DNA of 64,000 nt from Bugula neritina (GCA_964035545.1 OZ037768.1:6811241-6875240), one strand, 5' to 3'. Counted from the first letter of the stretch, positions 1-13,895 are shown. A program made the numbers and translations. The notes: generated by a model not told the origin, from the letters alone.

Positions 1-2230
1 TCATCATTCTGCACCTCATAGAAAGTCTGACCATTTTCCAGCAGCTCAACAAGTTTAGATCTCTGTTCGATCTCATTCTCCAGGACCTTCACGTATGATT
101 GTATCTTGTTATACGAATCATCAAACTGTTTAGCAAACTCATGGCTGTGAGATCGATCTAAAAATAAAACTGAACATTCAGCAGGCAAAGGCACAACATC
201 AGCGCAACCACAAGCTCAAGGTTCAGTCAAACTCTCAATACAATTCTAGTAAAAGAGCGACTTTCTACTAACAGTCCAATAAGTTATATTGCTGTGAAAA
301 GAAAATACAAAACATACTATAAGCATAAGAAATTGTCTTTCTAAACTGGAAATGCCCGCATAGCATAACACATGAAATACATTTTCCATTGAAGTAGCCA
401 TAGTAAAATTGGTTAATAAAACTTCTACAAAAACTACCTTTTAAAAGTTTGACAGCTTCAATTTTAGATGCATCTAGTTTGAGATTTTCCACCTGCTTTC
501 TTTTCATTAAAACATGCGTTTCCAACATCCGCACTTTCCTTATCGATTCTATTACATCTTTAGGCTACAAAAAACAGAAAGATTCACACTAAATCACAAG
601 GTAGAAGAATTCCATAAACTTTTTCAAATCATAAATTTAAAATTCTATGAATAATTTTTTTATTTAAATCTGAAAGTAGAAGTAAAAACAAATAAAATAG
701 AGCACACAACGCTGGTTAGTATGCAGTTGGTGCAATAGATTCTCACTTTGAAGTTTGCGGCACTCACGTGAGCCGTTACTTTTTCTCGGTCATCTAAAAC
801 ACAATATCAAAATATTTCATAAATGTTTTATTTTTGTACACTTTTACTAAATACTTTTTAAATTTTATTCAAAGTTTGGTGTAAATTTACTTACTTAAAA
901 GTTCTCGAAGCTCATCGATAAAAGAGTTAATATATGTTTTTCTTTCTTCCCAAATATGGAAAATTCGCTCAATTTTGTGTTTGATGCTAGTATCTCGGAC
1001 CAATACAACGGCATCCTTTAAGACATTTTTGAATGCAAGAAGGTATATTTTAGCATTCTTCTTTTTACATGTTTGTACAACGTCATTTGCCAGGTAAAAC
1101 AATACGAGTCTTCGATTCACTTTGGCTACAAATAAAATTAGGGGTAATGCAAAATCATTTCAGACAAAAAATTTCAAATACCAACTGCTACTTTAGCTCA
1201 TGTACCAATAATCAGACAGCTGAATACTTGTATATACTGTAATACAACTAAACTAATACATTCATGAAATCAATCTTAGAACTAAGTGTAAGTTTGGAAT
1301 GTATTAAGAAAAGACTCAGTCAAGTCATGACTTAGGCAAACAAATTTAAGTCAAACAGTCTTGAGACTGCCAGTTAACTTGAATTGACTAGCAGATCTTT
1401 AATTTTTTAATGTAACTAAGATACTTTAAGTGTCCAGTAATTTTTTTATATTTAAACTAAATAACTGGTAAAAAAATCTAGACAGGCCTATTACAAAGAT
1501 TGAGAAATGAAAAACATAATATTTAATTTTATATCAACTTATTAGTTATTACGCCTGATATTATAATTTTCTTGTTATAGTTCATAAAACCTTTGGCATT
1601 TGTGTAATCGAAGTGATGACAACTGCAACTGTCTTTACACATGTATGTAAAAAGTTATTATTTGAAGTGCAGACGATGACATCTGAGAGAGCAAGTAAGT
1701 TTTTCTTTTTTTAAATTTTATTAAGAATTTATGATGCAGCAACAAGTAACAATAACTAGTACTGGTAATAGTGTGAGTATCAATACTCAGCATTTACAGC
1801 TGGGGGGTTAATAGACAACCCAAATCGTGACTAGCAGAGAAGCGCACCATCAACTTATTGCTGCGCCCAGAATCTTTTCAAGTTTAAAAACAGCTCATTA
1901 TGATTGTTAGTATGCAATTCAAAACTCACCTCGTTTTACAGCAGCTAACCAGCAAGCCGCTATTTTTTGACACTCTGTTTTGTGGTGTATCATCCACATC
2001 GATAACGCCTGAATGCTATCTTGTCGATCAGTCATAGAATCTAATCTTTTGCTCACGCTTTTTTGAAAATCTAACAAATTTGTCACTACTGGTACACTAT
2101 TGTCGCTTTGCTGATCAGTAACAGTGGCACTGGGCGCAATCTTATAAGAATTAGAAACAGCATCTGAGCCTGGAGCTGCAGAACTAGAAGTCGCACTCAC
2201 AGCATCGCCACTGACCACTCCCATGTCCAT
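1..2230 (-). CDS. RPRD2: RPRD2-like CID-domain protein, 5' part (3' end beyond window)
   Basis: Five exons were assembled by splice phase: 2230-1930, 1125-895, 793-768, 564-438 and 157-1, the last running off the edge. The N-terminus is Ser/Ala-rich, followed by a CTD-interacting domain: exon 1 has DSIQALSMWMIHHKTECQK and exon 2 has RRLVLFYLANDVVQ followed by TCKKKNAKIY. This Asn-Arg-Arg-Leu...LANDVVQ helix is the hallmark of RPRD1/RPRD2/Rtt103. Exon 5 is a coiled-coil (YVKVLENEIEQRSKLVELLE) as in the family's dimerising segment. Family members bind the phosphorylated C-terminal domain of RNA polymerase II in the nucleus. The exon 1 alignment, with SIQ-L-W then the CID, fits RPRD2 better than RPRD1. 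The ATG at 2230 is the first in-frame Met; an AG acceptor at about 2261 suggests an upstream 5' exon that I could not find. The long disordered C-terminus of RPRD2 would lie to the left. Confidence 0.85.
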
Positions 2231-2260
2231 AGCTCCACTAGCGCTACCAATTCCTGAACT

Positions 2261-5200
2261 AGGTTAGAGCAGAGTTAAAAGGTTTAAATGTTAAACGCCA
2301 TCTTAATATAATGATAATAAAATTAAAATACATGGAATTTGCTGCGAGTTGGAAGTAAAACTAACTACAAACAGCCATATTGTGTCGGCCAACTAGTTAT
2401 TGGACATTTAGATGTTTTATAGACTGCAATTGGTTAACACATCATCCAATTATAAAATATACGTACCATTGCTCGAACTATAGCAAAAGGATGCACAAAT
2501 CCAAAACAACAGTTATAAAATCCAACAGTTGCTGTTAGCCTTGAATTATAGCATTTATACTACAAGTGTTAAACTTCCCCACCCTTATAACTGTGTGTAT
2601 ACGTATAAAATAAAGTTGTTAAACATCCAATTAAGTTATCATATACTTTCTTCATTCTAGTCTTCATAATTACTACTAATGTCAATGTTATAGATTTTAA
2701 GTCATGTACCTATCCACATTATTAAATTACTCCTCCAGTTTCGCTTGAGTTGCAGTAAAAGTTTTATTCTACATGTTTTCAAGTTATTGATTTTGTAAGT
2801 TATTGCATCTATATTATTTTTCCAGTTATAGAATAAGTGGTTCAATTTGTAATAAGTGGAAATATTTACATGTTTAAAGATATTTTTATTATCAGAAATT
2901 TGCCTTGCAGATCAATCTATTATATAGAATAAGTCTTAATGTTCCACTTCTATAGTGCAGTACGTTGCATTTTACGTAACACTATTAAATAAGTTGAGCA
3001 ACTGAGTGTTATCCTGCCAAAGTGTACCAACAAAATGCAAAACTAATGGGTGTAAATATACAAAGCAGGGTATAGATAGCTTGTATTGGCAGTTATCTAC
3101 TAATTCTTGGGGTGGGGGCACTGCAGACTTACAACTGGTTTGTAGTTTTTGTCTAATGCATTCATTATTTTTCGACATGTGCTGGTAGCCATAAATTTAT
3201 TTATGCTTTATATACGAATATGAAGGTAAGATAACTCCTAAATAAAATGTGTTGGGCAGTCAACTCTACTTTATTATAGAACCCATTTATTTACAGTTTT
3301 TACTTACAACAGGCTAGCTTTTGAATTATTCTTGAATAATTTGAAAATTATTACACAAGAAAGACTTGGAAAATATTTTTATTTTTCTTATAAAATAAAT
3401 AGACAATTAGTAGCACACCAAATCATTATAGCTCTACACACTGCAAATTGAAAGATGTTAGCAAATGAAAATTATACAACTTGTTAGAAAAATTACTTTT
3501 ATATAATAAAATGGAGAAAAAAATTAAGTCCTAATGGTAATCTTACTAAATAAATAGGAGCACCAAGAGTAAGTATTTTACAGCTGCAAAAGTTTTTCTC
3601 ACTATAACAACATCTACTTTCTAAATAACAATGGTTTATGGCATAAACACTTAGAAAATATTTCGCATGATACTATTAGTATAAAACTGTATGCTCAGGG
3701 CAGGCTCCATAGAGTCACACTTACAATACTGTACAACAACCAGGTCCCTCTTGAACTGGAGCAGGTAGCTAGACAAATAGAACAGATACAATGTGAAAAT
3801 GCTATACAATGCATTTAAATATATCCATACAGGCTAGTAACTTCATTTAACAAGAAACATTTTTTGTTTACTACTCTATTTATCTAAATAAACAAAGTTA
3901 ACTTATATTTTGAATACCACTGTATTCATTTTCAAAGTTTATACCTCTGCTGAAAAAAGTACCTGAGGTGGATACAGTATAGTATCCAAACTACTTATTT
4001 ATTTTTTATTCATTTATCTTTATACAATACAGTGAGTTGTCCTCATCAAAATATTAGAAATAAAATTGTATTTGGATTCTAATTACTGAAAAAGTGCCAC
4101 TCAGATTTGGTTAACTATTGATGGAACTAAATTCAGATATTTCAATTCAATATTTCAGCAAAACTGCAAATTATTTCCATCTAATAATGTAAATTACTAG
4201 AGTTTTTAATTGAAAATATAAGTTCATAAAACTCTCTAATAAGTTTCAAAGCAGAAAAGTGGTATAAATACATTTCTTCCTACAATTTAGCAGAGATCCT
4301 ATAATATACCCTAGTACTCTTAGCACATGATATAATTACAGGTTTCCAACAGCAGTAAGTTGAAGAAAATTTCTAAACCAATAACTAAACCAATATGGTG
4401 GTTTTACAAGAAGTAAAGTTTTGCTATTGAGTACAAGACAAATTTGTTTGCATTACTCAATACTTGTGGAGGAATTAATACTCATCATTCACATGTATAA
4501 TATTATCAAATGTTATGATTAATGTATAAATTATGATAATGGGTGCTCAAAGTCCGGATACTGCATCAAACATCAGTTATAACAGTTCCCAGTGATATTT
4601 GCTAGCATTAGAGTTACCATCCTTGTTTACAACTACTAGCTCTCTTAGAGATGCCAAGTGCCAATACTGTAATACTTTAGGTGCTGTTACATTTTAATTG
4701 ATCACACAGACGTTGAATGGTGAAAAATTACCACCAGTGCAAAAAACACACATTAAAAAAATTGTGAACTTTTTTTACAGCTACATTCAAACGAACAATA
4801 TTGTTAGCTGCCAGCTCCAGTTTTCAAATGATTTTCTATTATATTTGAAAAGTGCCAGACAAAAAACATCTAGATTTACATCGTTCAGAATGTTGAATGA
4901 GAGCAAACCACATAGACCTCATAAAAAAGTGAAGCTTTCATGATTGCTGCTCAACCTAAAGATTGACTGGAATAGGCAACAAACTGCACCTTGCCATCAC
5001 ATAACACTTAGAACAAGGTGCTACTCAAGTGATGGGAGCCAAAACACCGGTCAATGTCACAGTGGTAACGTGGGTGACTGCATAGAACGGTGCAATGAGG
5101 AATACTTTTACAGCAAAAACCTGGCAAGAGTAATGGTCTGATGACGAAGGTCGCTGTGGAAATGAGTTTGTATGTAAAAGGCAACTGACAATTTAAAAAC

Positions 5201-5770
5201 TGAGAAACTGTAGATGGTGAAATGTGAACAGATACTGACAATTGATTTTTACTAAAATATAGTAATGCTCCCCATTGACAGGCAAAGGTCATTTCACTAT
5301 ATCATCATGAACCTCACTAAGAACCACATAATCTGAAGTGTTTTGATTAAGAGCAGCTGCTGAACTGCAGAGAATGATAAATATCATGTGAGCCATAAGA
5401 GAGAGACTTCTCTATCAAACTTGAAGCAAATCCAATCACTGGCTGTTAAGATAAACCTACCAAATATCAGACACCATTACATAATCCACTAAACCAGTCA
5501 AGGACCACTAAAACAGGCCACACACACAGTTTAGCCTCTACGTATTCCCTCCCAAGTGCCTAACGCTGCTAAAACGTAATGGCACAAGCATACACAGTAT
5601 TATCACAAGTTTCCAAATCCAGCTGTGAAAGAAATAAAGTCATGAAAATGCAGTCTGTTTGATAAGTTACGATGTTGAATGTCTATTTTTGCAGGTCACA
5701 CTGTTCACTGCACATCTAGTTGAAAATACATTACACTTAATCATAGCACAATTAAATTGGTTACAGATAG
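2261..5770. other. Intergenic AT-rich spacer, no supported gene
   Basis: This stretch lies between the RPRD2-like gene and the stop codon of the acidic repeat gene, both on the minus strand, so it holds the 3' UTR of the latter and the promoter or 5' UTR of the former. Only short unsupported open frames are present, for example a 246-nt frame at 4698-4943 (+) without an ATG. I see no clear repeat array. Confidence 0.6.
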
Positions 5771-8700
5771 TTACAACTTCCTCTGCAGATGGAGAAACTT
5801 GTGACAATACTGTGCCAGGCATAAAATGGTGAACACCACAGGTATACTCACAGCTTTTGATTCTATTTTCTGTGATTCTGTGAGATTTGATTCAGCTTTT
5901 GGATCTAAAATATATTCAAATGGAAATAAACACAGCCAGACCAGGATACTATAAAGGGGTTGCAGAGCTGCAGAATTTTTACGGAGATACTAACTGTGCA
6001 AATCAAAATAAAGAAACGTATAGTACATATATAGGTATATATATAAACATGTATATATATTATATATAATGCGGTATGTATGAGTAATACCAACCAGCAG
6101 AGGTAGCAGGAGATGCTGCCGAGGCAGCTGTAGATGTTTCATGCTGCTCGACATCGCGTGCTGCTGTAGACTCCTCAGATACGTGTTTAGATTCCTTGAC
6201 AGCCGAGGAATCTGGCACAGGCTGAGTGCTGTCAGCAGAAACTTCAACTGAGGGTGCCTCAGCTTTATTGGTGGGAATTTGAACTTGGCTAATGGAGACC
6301 TCAGGCTCACCGCTAGGAGCTTCCTTGGCCTCACTGCTTGGGGCCTCAGTCTTACTACTTGGGGCTTCAGTCTTACTGCTAGGGGCCTCAGTCTTACTGC
6401 TTGGGGCCTCAGTCTCACTGCTAGGGGCCCCAGTCTCACCGCTAGGGGCCTCAGTCTCACTGCTAGGGGCCTCAGTCTTACTACTTGGGGCCTCAGTCTC
6501 ACTGCTAGGAGCCTCAGTCTCACTGCTAGGAGCCTCAGTCTCATTACTTGGGGCCTCAGTCTCACCACTTGGGGCTTCAGTCTCACCACTAGGGGCTTCA
6601 GTCTCACCACTAGGGGTTTGAACCTCTTCAATGGGATCTTTGGCTGCATTACTAGAAGTATGGTCATCCCCAGCGGTGTGTGTATTTTCAATGGAGGCTT
6701 CGCCTGGTTCTGTCAAAACATGCACTTCTTCGGGAGATGTGATGTCTTCGCCAGAAGGCAAACGATTGTCACTTGCACCTCCCTCATTCTGTAAACCCAA
6801 TGAGTCAAATAATTTTCCTTATTTAAAAATAATCAAGACTAATATATTCAACCAACTTCAGCCACAGATATATGTCAGTAGGCTGTAAAGTGTAATATAA
6901 CATGTGCACAGCAGATTAGTTTGTGCATAGCAACAGTTCTATCTCATTTACTTATCGCACATGGGGGGGGGGGTACAGAGACAGCCCACAATAAACATGT
7001 CTTATAGACTAACCTCTGTGGTCTCTTCTAATTTGCTTTGGTCCTCCATAGTAGCTGTAGTTTCATCTACAGCAGTCTCAGAGTGAGTGGAGTCCAACCG
7101 TGGTTCTGACAAATATCAATCAGTGAAATACAATACACAAGAAATGTAGATAGAACTTGGTGGAGTCACTGCGACAATGCTGTGTACAGATCACTGGGGG
7201 CTCTGCAGCTCTCAGCTATAGCACACTGTAAATGTCAGCGAGTGGGAAATGTGGGGCTAACAGATTACAAACAACATCGGGGTATTTGCGAACACTTGAT
7301 TGGCTAATAAAATTGACTCATCAGTCACAAGACCTGTGAATGTGTGACCCAACCAACTATAGCCTGCCTAACTAATTATTATTGACTGCACTAAATACTC
7401 ATTCAATATGCCCAGACACGTGATCAACTAAAAAGTATCAAATGTACCAAGTAATCAACAATGGATGTCAATGGGGTGTAAATGTACTTGAAAATTGATT
7501 GCACATTCCATTCTCACTGACTAAAGGAAGTAAGCTGCTACAAGTTGAAGGTTACACCAAACATATTAATTTTGTTCTGAGACAAACAAGCAATACTTGT
7601 CTCCACTTGAAAAGAATCTTACTTTATACCCAGTGGCACTTTGGTTAGGTATTACTAGATATGCTTAGCTCACACCATATCCTATTCCATAAATGCTTCA
7701 AAAGTGAAGCCTAATCAAACTTGCTCATATTCTGTTTGCTATACTAACTGATTCACATAGACAATGCAATAGTAGTTGATGGGATGCCAAAGTTCTTGCA
7801 TACTAAAGTAAATATCCCACTTATTATAATACTGGTAGCTATTTTCAGGAGCACTCAAAATCAATGACCTTGTATAATAAACACCTTATCCCAAATATTT
7901 CAACAATACATGTAGCTACAAGATTAGGTGGTGAACCCTTTTAATGTGTCTACTGTGTAAAAGTATTTTAGCCAAAACCATCACAATGACTCTAGTTTAA
8001 CATTGTGGCTAATTAGATATTGAAACTATAATTCTAACAAAATTATAGCTGACTTTTAAACTTGAAGTAAACTTTTTTTTATGTACATTTTTTTCTGGCT
8101 AAGTGCTCCCAAAAAACTTATTGCAGATTAAAAATTATTTCCGAGAAGATAACTTCAGTTAACTATATAACATCTAATTATTTCAAAGGAGTTGTCTCTC
8201 CTATGCATGCATTGAGTATGGCTTGGTAGGTTTGGAATGCTCACAACTAACCAACAGTGTTCGGATCACAAAAGAGAAGGAAAAATTTTACAAGAGCAGC
8301 TTCCACGAATTATTCGGTAATATTATAAACCAGTACAACTTAGGTATAATACAGTACCTCATGTTCCAGCACTATAACTTAGCATCAACAAGTCTCCTAC
8401 ATTTAAAACTATATATCACACATTGTTTAGTAGCCATCTTTTATGACAGCTTTGAAAAATTGTGCTTATGAACAAACTTACAAAGATAATTTATTGCGAT
8501 TTTGTAGTCTTTATGAAAAACATTTTAATACCTTTGAATATACTTATAGAAGGTGCTTAATTAAATATATTACTATCAATAGAAAATAGCCAGTAGGATA
8601 TTTATACAAACCAGGGTATGTTGAGTCTTGGGCAGAGTCCAGAGCAGAGTCTTGAGCTAAGTCTTGGGTTGAGTCCAGAGTCAAGTCCTTGGTTGAGTCT

Positions 8701-11700
8701 TGAGCTAAGTCTTGGGTTGAGCCTTGAGCTAAGTCTTGGGTTGAGTCTTGAGCTAAGTCTTGGGTTGAGTCTTGAGCTAAGTCTTGGGTTGAGTCTTGAG
8801 CTAAGTCTTGGGTTGAGTCTTGAGCTAAGTCTTGAGCTAAGTCTTGGGTTGAGTCTTGAGCTAAGTCTTGGGTTGAGCCTTGGGTTACGTAAAACACACT
8901 GGTTGCATCGGAGCCAGAGTCTGAATCTGTTTCCTCCCTCTCCTTCACCTCACCGTCATCTGATCACACAGATTACATACATGTACTGAGCACAAGGCAA
9001 ATTATATCACTTGGCAAACAATGCTAAGAGATGGCAGCTTTGGGCTCCGTGCTTGTACTCAAAAGCTTAAGCAAACAGCTTACATTGAAAATAGCTAATA
9101 AAGGATTGTCTAACAAGTCCAAATTGAGGTGATGATTTATTTGCCAATCTATCTGTGGTGAGGATTATGCTTAGTATCATGGCAAACAGCTGTAAGCCTT
9201 AGCAAACTAATTATTACCAGAAAAAACTTTGCACTGCTATTCGGGTTGCTTGAAAACTAATAAAGTGAAATCATAATAGGAATCAGTTTTTAGAAACTTC
9301 AAAATTAGTCACCTGATATATACATTATAATAATTATACTAAAATTGTAAAAAGTAGAATATAGTAGAAACAGTAGAATACAAATTGTTAAAGTAAATAA
9401 AATACAGTATTCCTGCATAACAAAGGTGAAGAATATAAAGCATATTATGCTGAAGTCACACTAAATAGATAACACACTGTTTGTTATCTCAGCTATTATC
9501 TCTTCATTGATTTAGGACACAGTATGCATTGTAGATGAGGTAGGTGCAGTAATGGAAAGATTAGAAATGTAGCAAAAGAATTTCAACTCGCACCCCAAAC
9601 CAAAATTTATAAAGAAATTTAAAGAACTTAGGCTATCTCAATTTCCCCACTACTGCTCCTAAATGTTGTAGATAGCATACCAGCAACATCATCTTTAGCT
9701 GATAGATAGCTGTCCATAGAAATGGTGCCAAATGAGCTGGGCATTTGAACTTCTAAAGTGTTAGACTTGACTTCAATGTCTCTACTTGATGAGCCTGCAT
9801 TTGTAGCCACACTTTCAGCTACAAGACACAAGTTTTAGCTACCAACACAAGTAACTGAAATGCACATGATATGATAATATGGATTTTATGTAAAATGGCA
9901 CAAATGAAAAAGTTACATAGCTTTTTGTTAAGTTTAATAAACCATTCAAATGAGAAGCAGAATGAAAATTGCCAATACAGCCATCGAAAACTTGTCCATA
10001 CCTTCTGCTGGTGGCATTGTGTCCTCTGAAGTCAAATCAACATCTGTTATATCCTTAGATGGTTCATTATCTTCTCTGGTGCTCAGTTCATCTTCCTCTT
10101 TGGGCACTTGAGGTGCCTCTGAGGGAGATGATTGTCCATCAGATGCTGATAGTTCCTCAGATGTTTCATGTGAAACCGCTTCACCTTCAACATAAGCAAC
10201 TCATCTTCACCAGGTATGATATTATGAAGTTAATCTGCTGGGTAACAGTCCTTTGGTAGTTATGTTACCAAAAGTATGAGAATCCAACTTTTCAACTCTA
10301 ACTTGATTCAAATAACTGTATACCACATTTATTGCTTTGGTGCATTTGGAAGGGCAAAATTTACAGGTTGCGAAAATGTTAGCAAATTGACGTGAACAGT
10401 TCCACTGCTATCAATGCATAGTGTAGGTCACTATAGCAACATAACACTCTGGCTAACTCAACGTGCTATGTATTTATTTGCCTGTATTTTAGCTTAGTTT
10501 TGAGAAATTTCTAATATAATAACATTTCTTTGATGGGCTAAGCAAAGCTGGTTCTTCGATTCTGGCAAAATTGCCAGCTTTACATTATGGAACAGTGTGA
10601 CCAACACACCAGGCAGCACTCTGTATCTCTGTCAGCAGTTACCACATTGTACTAGTAACTAGATAATGAAAACACACTATACTTCTTTATGAAGTAGCTA
10701 GATGTCTCCACATTGGGCCTAGATTAGCATGTAGAGGCTCAGGATTTTAGAAATACCTTTAATGAATATTTCCATACATATTTTTACTACAAAAAAGATA
10801 CATTGTCAACCTGAGCATAAAAGAGCATTAGACCTACTAGGTATAGGTGGAGACAGATCAGGTTTCCCAGAGTCCATTGTGCAGGCACTCTGTGAGTTGA
10901 GTGAAGAGGTGATGACCTTAAGTGCTGAGCTGTGTGTAGCTGACAGTTGGGTTCTCAACTCTCCTTCAGCTTTCACTTGATGACTGCAAAGTTGGCCGTG
11001 AATGAAGATGAATAAGAGTAGCTTTAGTAAGTAAAATGTAAATGATAGCAGGACTTAGATATTCTGCACTAGTGGGTATGGCAGAAGATAACCTGATAAA
11101 ACCCATGATGTAATAATCAAACTTTGATAGCTTTATCATACTGATTAAAACCTCAATGGGGTGATTATTTACATCCATGTTAACGATAAGATAACTCTAG
11201 ATCATACTGAATACAATATTACACTAGGTTACGTGTACTTGTAAAAACTACATTGAAGCAGAGCTGCTTACTTTTATTTATGCAGCAATGAAATCTGCAG
11301 AAATCACACAGCAGTGTGTATAGCCTGTTTCAAACATTTGAACAACCTGTGTATTGCAGCAATTAAGAATAACAAATAGTCAAAGATAGCAATAACCACA
11401 ATTACTGAACCCTAGACTACAATGTCATCAGCAGGTGAGCTAGATAATATTCATGATAAAAACTACATAAATTTCGTAGGCAGACAACCCTGAAACTATA
11501 TTATGCAGATAGCTAAGAACTTTTACATACTTGAACATTGCATAAATGCAACTAGGATATCTTTGTTTTAGTATGAATTATATCTACATACCTATGAGAA
11601 GACAACTCTTTCCCATTGTTTTCTTGGTCTTCCAGCTGTGCAGAAACTTTCTGATTACTGCCTGAAGCTATTGAATAGTAGAAATAGCAAGTGACACAAA

Positions 11701-12242
11701 TATATGTATAAATACTATGAACTAAATTTGCTTCTGTATTTTTATCATGGCGGCTGGCTAAACTCAAAAACTTATTGACAAGCTTTTGGACTCTACCAAT
11801 TGAAACGAATAATAAAAAAAATTGTCATTATAATGAAAGAAAATTTTAAATGAACTGAAAATAGCACAAGTACACAATATTATTGAAAACTTCATACTTT
11901 CAATAATTCACAAAACACTATTTGTTTTGTAGGCCAGAGAGAATAAATCAGAAACTGTGAAATATTACAGAAGATATAAAAACAGCATACTAATTTTTTA
12001 TCACGAAAGACAGAATAGTAAACTATAAAGAGTTATCTTTAGCAGAGCTTACAGTTTTCAGTGCACAGGAAGTTTAACTGCAACAGTAAGCAACCAGATT
12101 ATTGATTAAACTTGCTATAAGGTGATGGCAGCGAGTCTAATGAATTCATTTGAAAGGAACAATTCATAAATAATTGAAATGATCCTACATATTCATATAG
12201 TGTACCTTTTCTTCGAGCTTTAGCTTTAGACTTTCTACCCAT
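5771..12242 (-). CDS. Acidic low-complexity protein with two tandem-repeat domains (about 606 aa), function unknown
   Basis: I do not recognise this gene. Ten exons join in phase: 12242-12206, 11667-11592, 10983-10811, 10199-10002, 9818-9681, 8959-8612, 7105-7014, 6788-6095, 5904-5852 and 5782-5771. The total is 1821 nt, an exact 607 codons. The N-terminus is basic (MGRKSKAKARRK). The body is rich in Glu, Asp, Ser, Thr, Gln and Pro, as expected of a disordered protein. Exon 6 encodes about eleven copies of an 8-residue STQDLAQD unit and exon 8 about thirteen copies of a 7-residue SSETEAP unit. The C-terminus is basic again (SKARKL). There is no signal peptide, membrane segment or known domain. 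Weak points are the exon 4 acceptor (no pyrimidine tract) and the 12-nt last exon. Most introns are phase 1, which would allow exon shuffling or skipping without a frameshift. Confidence 0.6.
6318..6612 (-). repeat. Coding minisatellite, 21-bp unit (SSETEAP)
   Basis: About thirteen copies of a 21-bp unit lie within exon 8 of the acidic protein gene. They translate to SS/SG/SN followed by E/K-T-E-A-P. Differences between copies are mostly E/K, S/G/N and silent changes, so the array stays open in frame. The reverse strand is also open by chance and gives a spurious Leu/Thr-rich frame. Confidence 0.9.
8636..8882 (-). repeat. Coding minisatellite, 24-bp unit (STQDLAQD)
   Basis: About ten to eleven units of a 24-bp sequence in exon 6 of the acidic protein gene encode alternating STQD and LAQD tetrads. 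One unit has lost its STQD half (LAQDLAQD), which indicates slippage. Variants such as STKDLTLD and SALDSAQD occur at the C-terminal edge of the array, as expected for older, diverged copies. Confidence 0.9.
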
Positions 12243-13749
12243 ATTTGTGACTGCTTTCAAGTCTATGTCTAAAATATTTGCAAGCACTGAATTACAATTA
12301 GATAAAAAGCACAGTTGACATGTTGGTTTGTGATTTATTCCAACACTAGTTTGACAGCGGATATGAGGATAATTATTACATACTCATTGACTAGAGTACT
12401 TGAGATTTCTTCATGCAAGAAACTACTTGCTAAAATCAATGACTTAACAGTGACTTAGGTTATAGAATATTTTTATTGGTTTGTTGCATATCTTTTAAAA
12501 ACTTTCAAAACTTGAAAGTACCAAAATAATTGTTTTAAAGCCAATGTTCATTCTTTGCATGAGAAACAATGATTTAATATCGTGTTAAAGAAAATTGTTA
12601 AAAGTGAATTCATCATTTAACTATTTTATTACAAGATAATATGACATGTAAATATTACAACTAAATCCTAGACAATGCCAGATAATGATAGTATAATAAT
12701 ATAGTTATTATGGTAGCCTATAATAAGTATTATATTTCATACTATCATGACAAAATTTACGGCATTGGTAATCAACTTAACAATATTATTTGCTAGCTAT
12801 TCAATTTAACAGGCATAAAACATTTTGTGAAATAATTAATTATGTTGAAAATAATAATTAATGCTTTAATATTATTACTGATACTTATACTAATAGTAAT
12901 AATAGTAACACTAAACATGACATCATCCTTATTAGTCGGTATACAAGTTTAACAATCGTAATTGAGAATATTTGCTAGGCTTGTCATAATAATTCATAAT
13001 AATCGTGTTCACTTCATAGACAATTTTATGATCACATCAGGTACAAGCAATAATAATAACCAGTATAATGTATACTTTGTTTATCAATCAATATCAACAT
13101 TATTACTATTAGTACTAGACTTGTAGTAGTACCTTATTCTGATTCTCAAGGCCAAACAAAATTCATTGAACTTAAAAGATATGCTCATAATAAATTAATT
13201 TTAGAACTGGACCCACCCTTATGTCTATAGCCATAGCCCATACTCATACTGAGACACTTACAGTCATAGTGATAGTGACTAGTGTGATACTGATAGTCAT
13301 AGTGATTGAGGTAGGTGATGTAAATGTAATAGAGGGTATATTAAAAGAATAAAGAACTTGGGCTACTAAAAATTTTTGCTCCTAAGCATAGTTTTCATGA
13401 TAACTTGCACAAGAGTACAATAGTTTAAAAATCATTGCGTTAGTGATTAACAATAACATCAACACCTATCAAATTAAATGATAGCCTTGCATGAATTCAG
13501 ATGACACAGTCACACCTACACTGACACTGTGATTGGCACTAGCAGTGGAAGTAGCCTAGTTATACTACTGAGTGAGTAGGCGCAGCTTCCCAAAAAACTC
13601 AAACTGTTAGACTTGAAGCTACTGTTAGTTAGGACTAAGTCTAACACTAACAGTAGCAGCAACCCCAATACTTAAGAATAAGAGTAAGTCAGCACAACAA
13701 ATTCAATACTCATGACTAAATGAATATGAATATAGAATTTCTCTATTAG

Positions 13750-13895
13750 TATAAGCAGTTCCTAGTTGGGTAAGTGAGTGCGGTAGTTTAGTGTTCATGA
13801 GTTAGGAGTTGGAGGTTTGTCTTGGAACATTAAACCCCCAATTTCGAGACTTCAAACTACTGCACTCAGTCACCCCCAACGCGGAGCTGCTTATA
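13750..13895. mobile_element. Palindromic foldback (MITE-like) element, copy 1
   Basis: The two halves are inverted copies of each other. The left half begins TATAAGCAG and continues GTTGGG, GAGTGCGGTAGTTTAG; the right half, reverse-complemented, begins TATAAGCAGCTCC and continues GTTGGGGG, TGAGTGCAGTAGTTTGAAG. The predicted hairpin spans nearly the whole element with a short loop near 13820-13830. A related copy lies at 14884-15028. Homology with that copy extends a further 10-12 bp outside the right end (GAACCATTCT). Confidence 0.7.

Noticed and set aside
4698..5292. Open frames on both strands, one with a helix-turn-helix-like HISPSTVSQFL
   Set aside because: No ATG on the plus frame, no second transposase motif and no inverted repeats; a decayed transposon is possible but not supported.
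6279..6794. Long plus-strand frames rich in Leu/Thr/Ser-Leu over the 21-bp repeat
   Set aside because: They are antisense shadows of the coding minisatellite; the minus-strand exon has in-phase splice sites and the plus frames do not.
8618..8989. Plus-strand LSLELSLG repeat frame
   Set aside because: Antisense of the STQDLAQD exon; a repeat length that is a multiple of three keeps all frames open.
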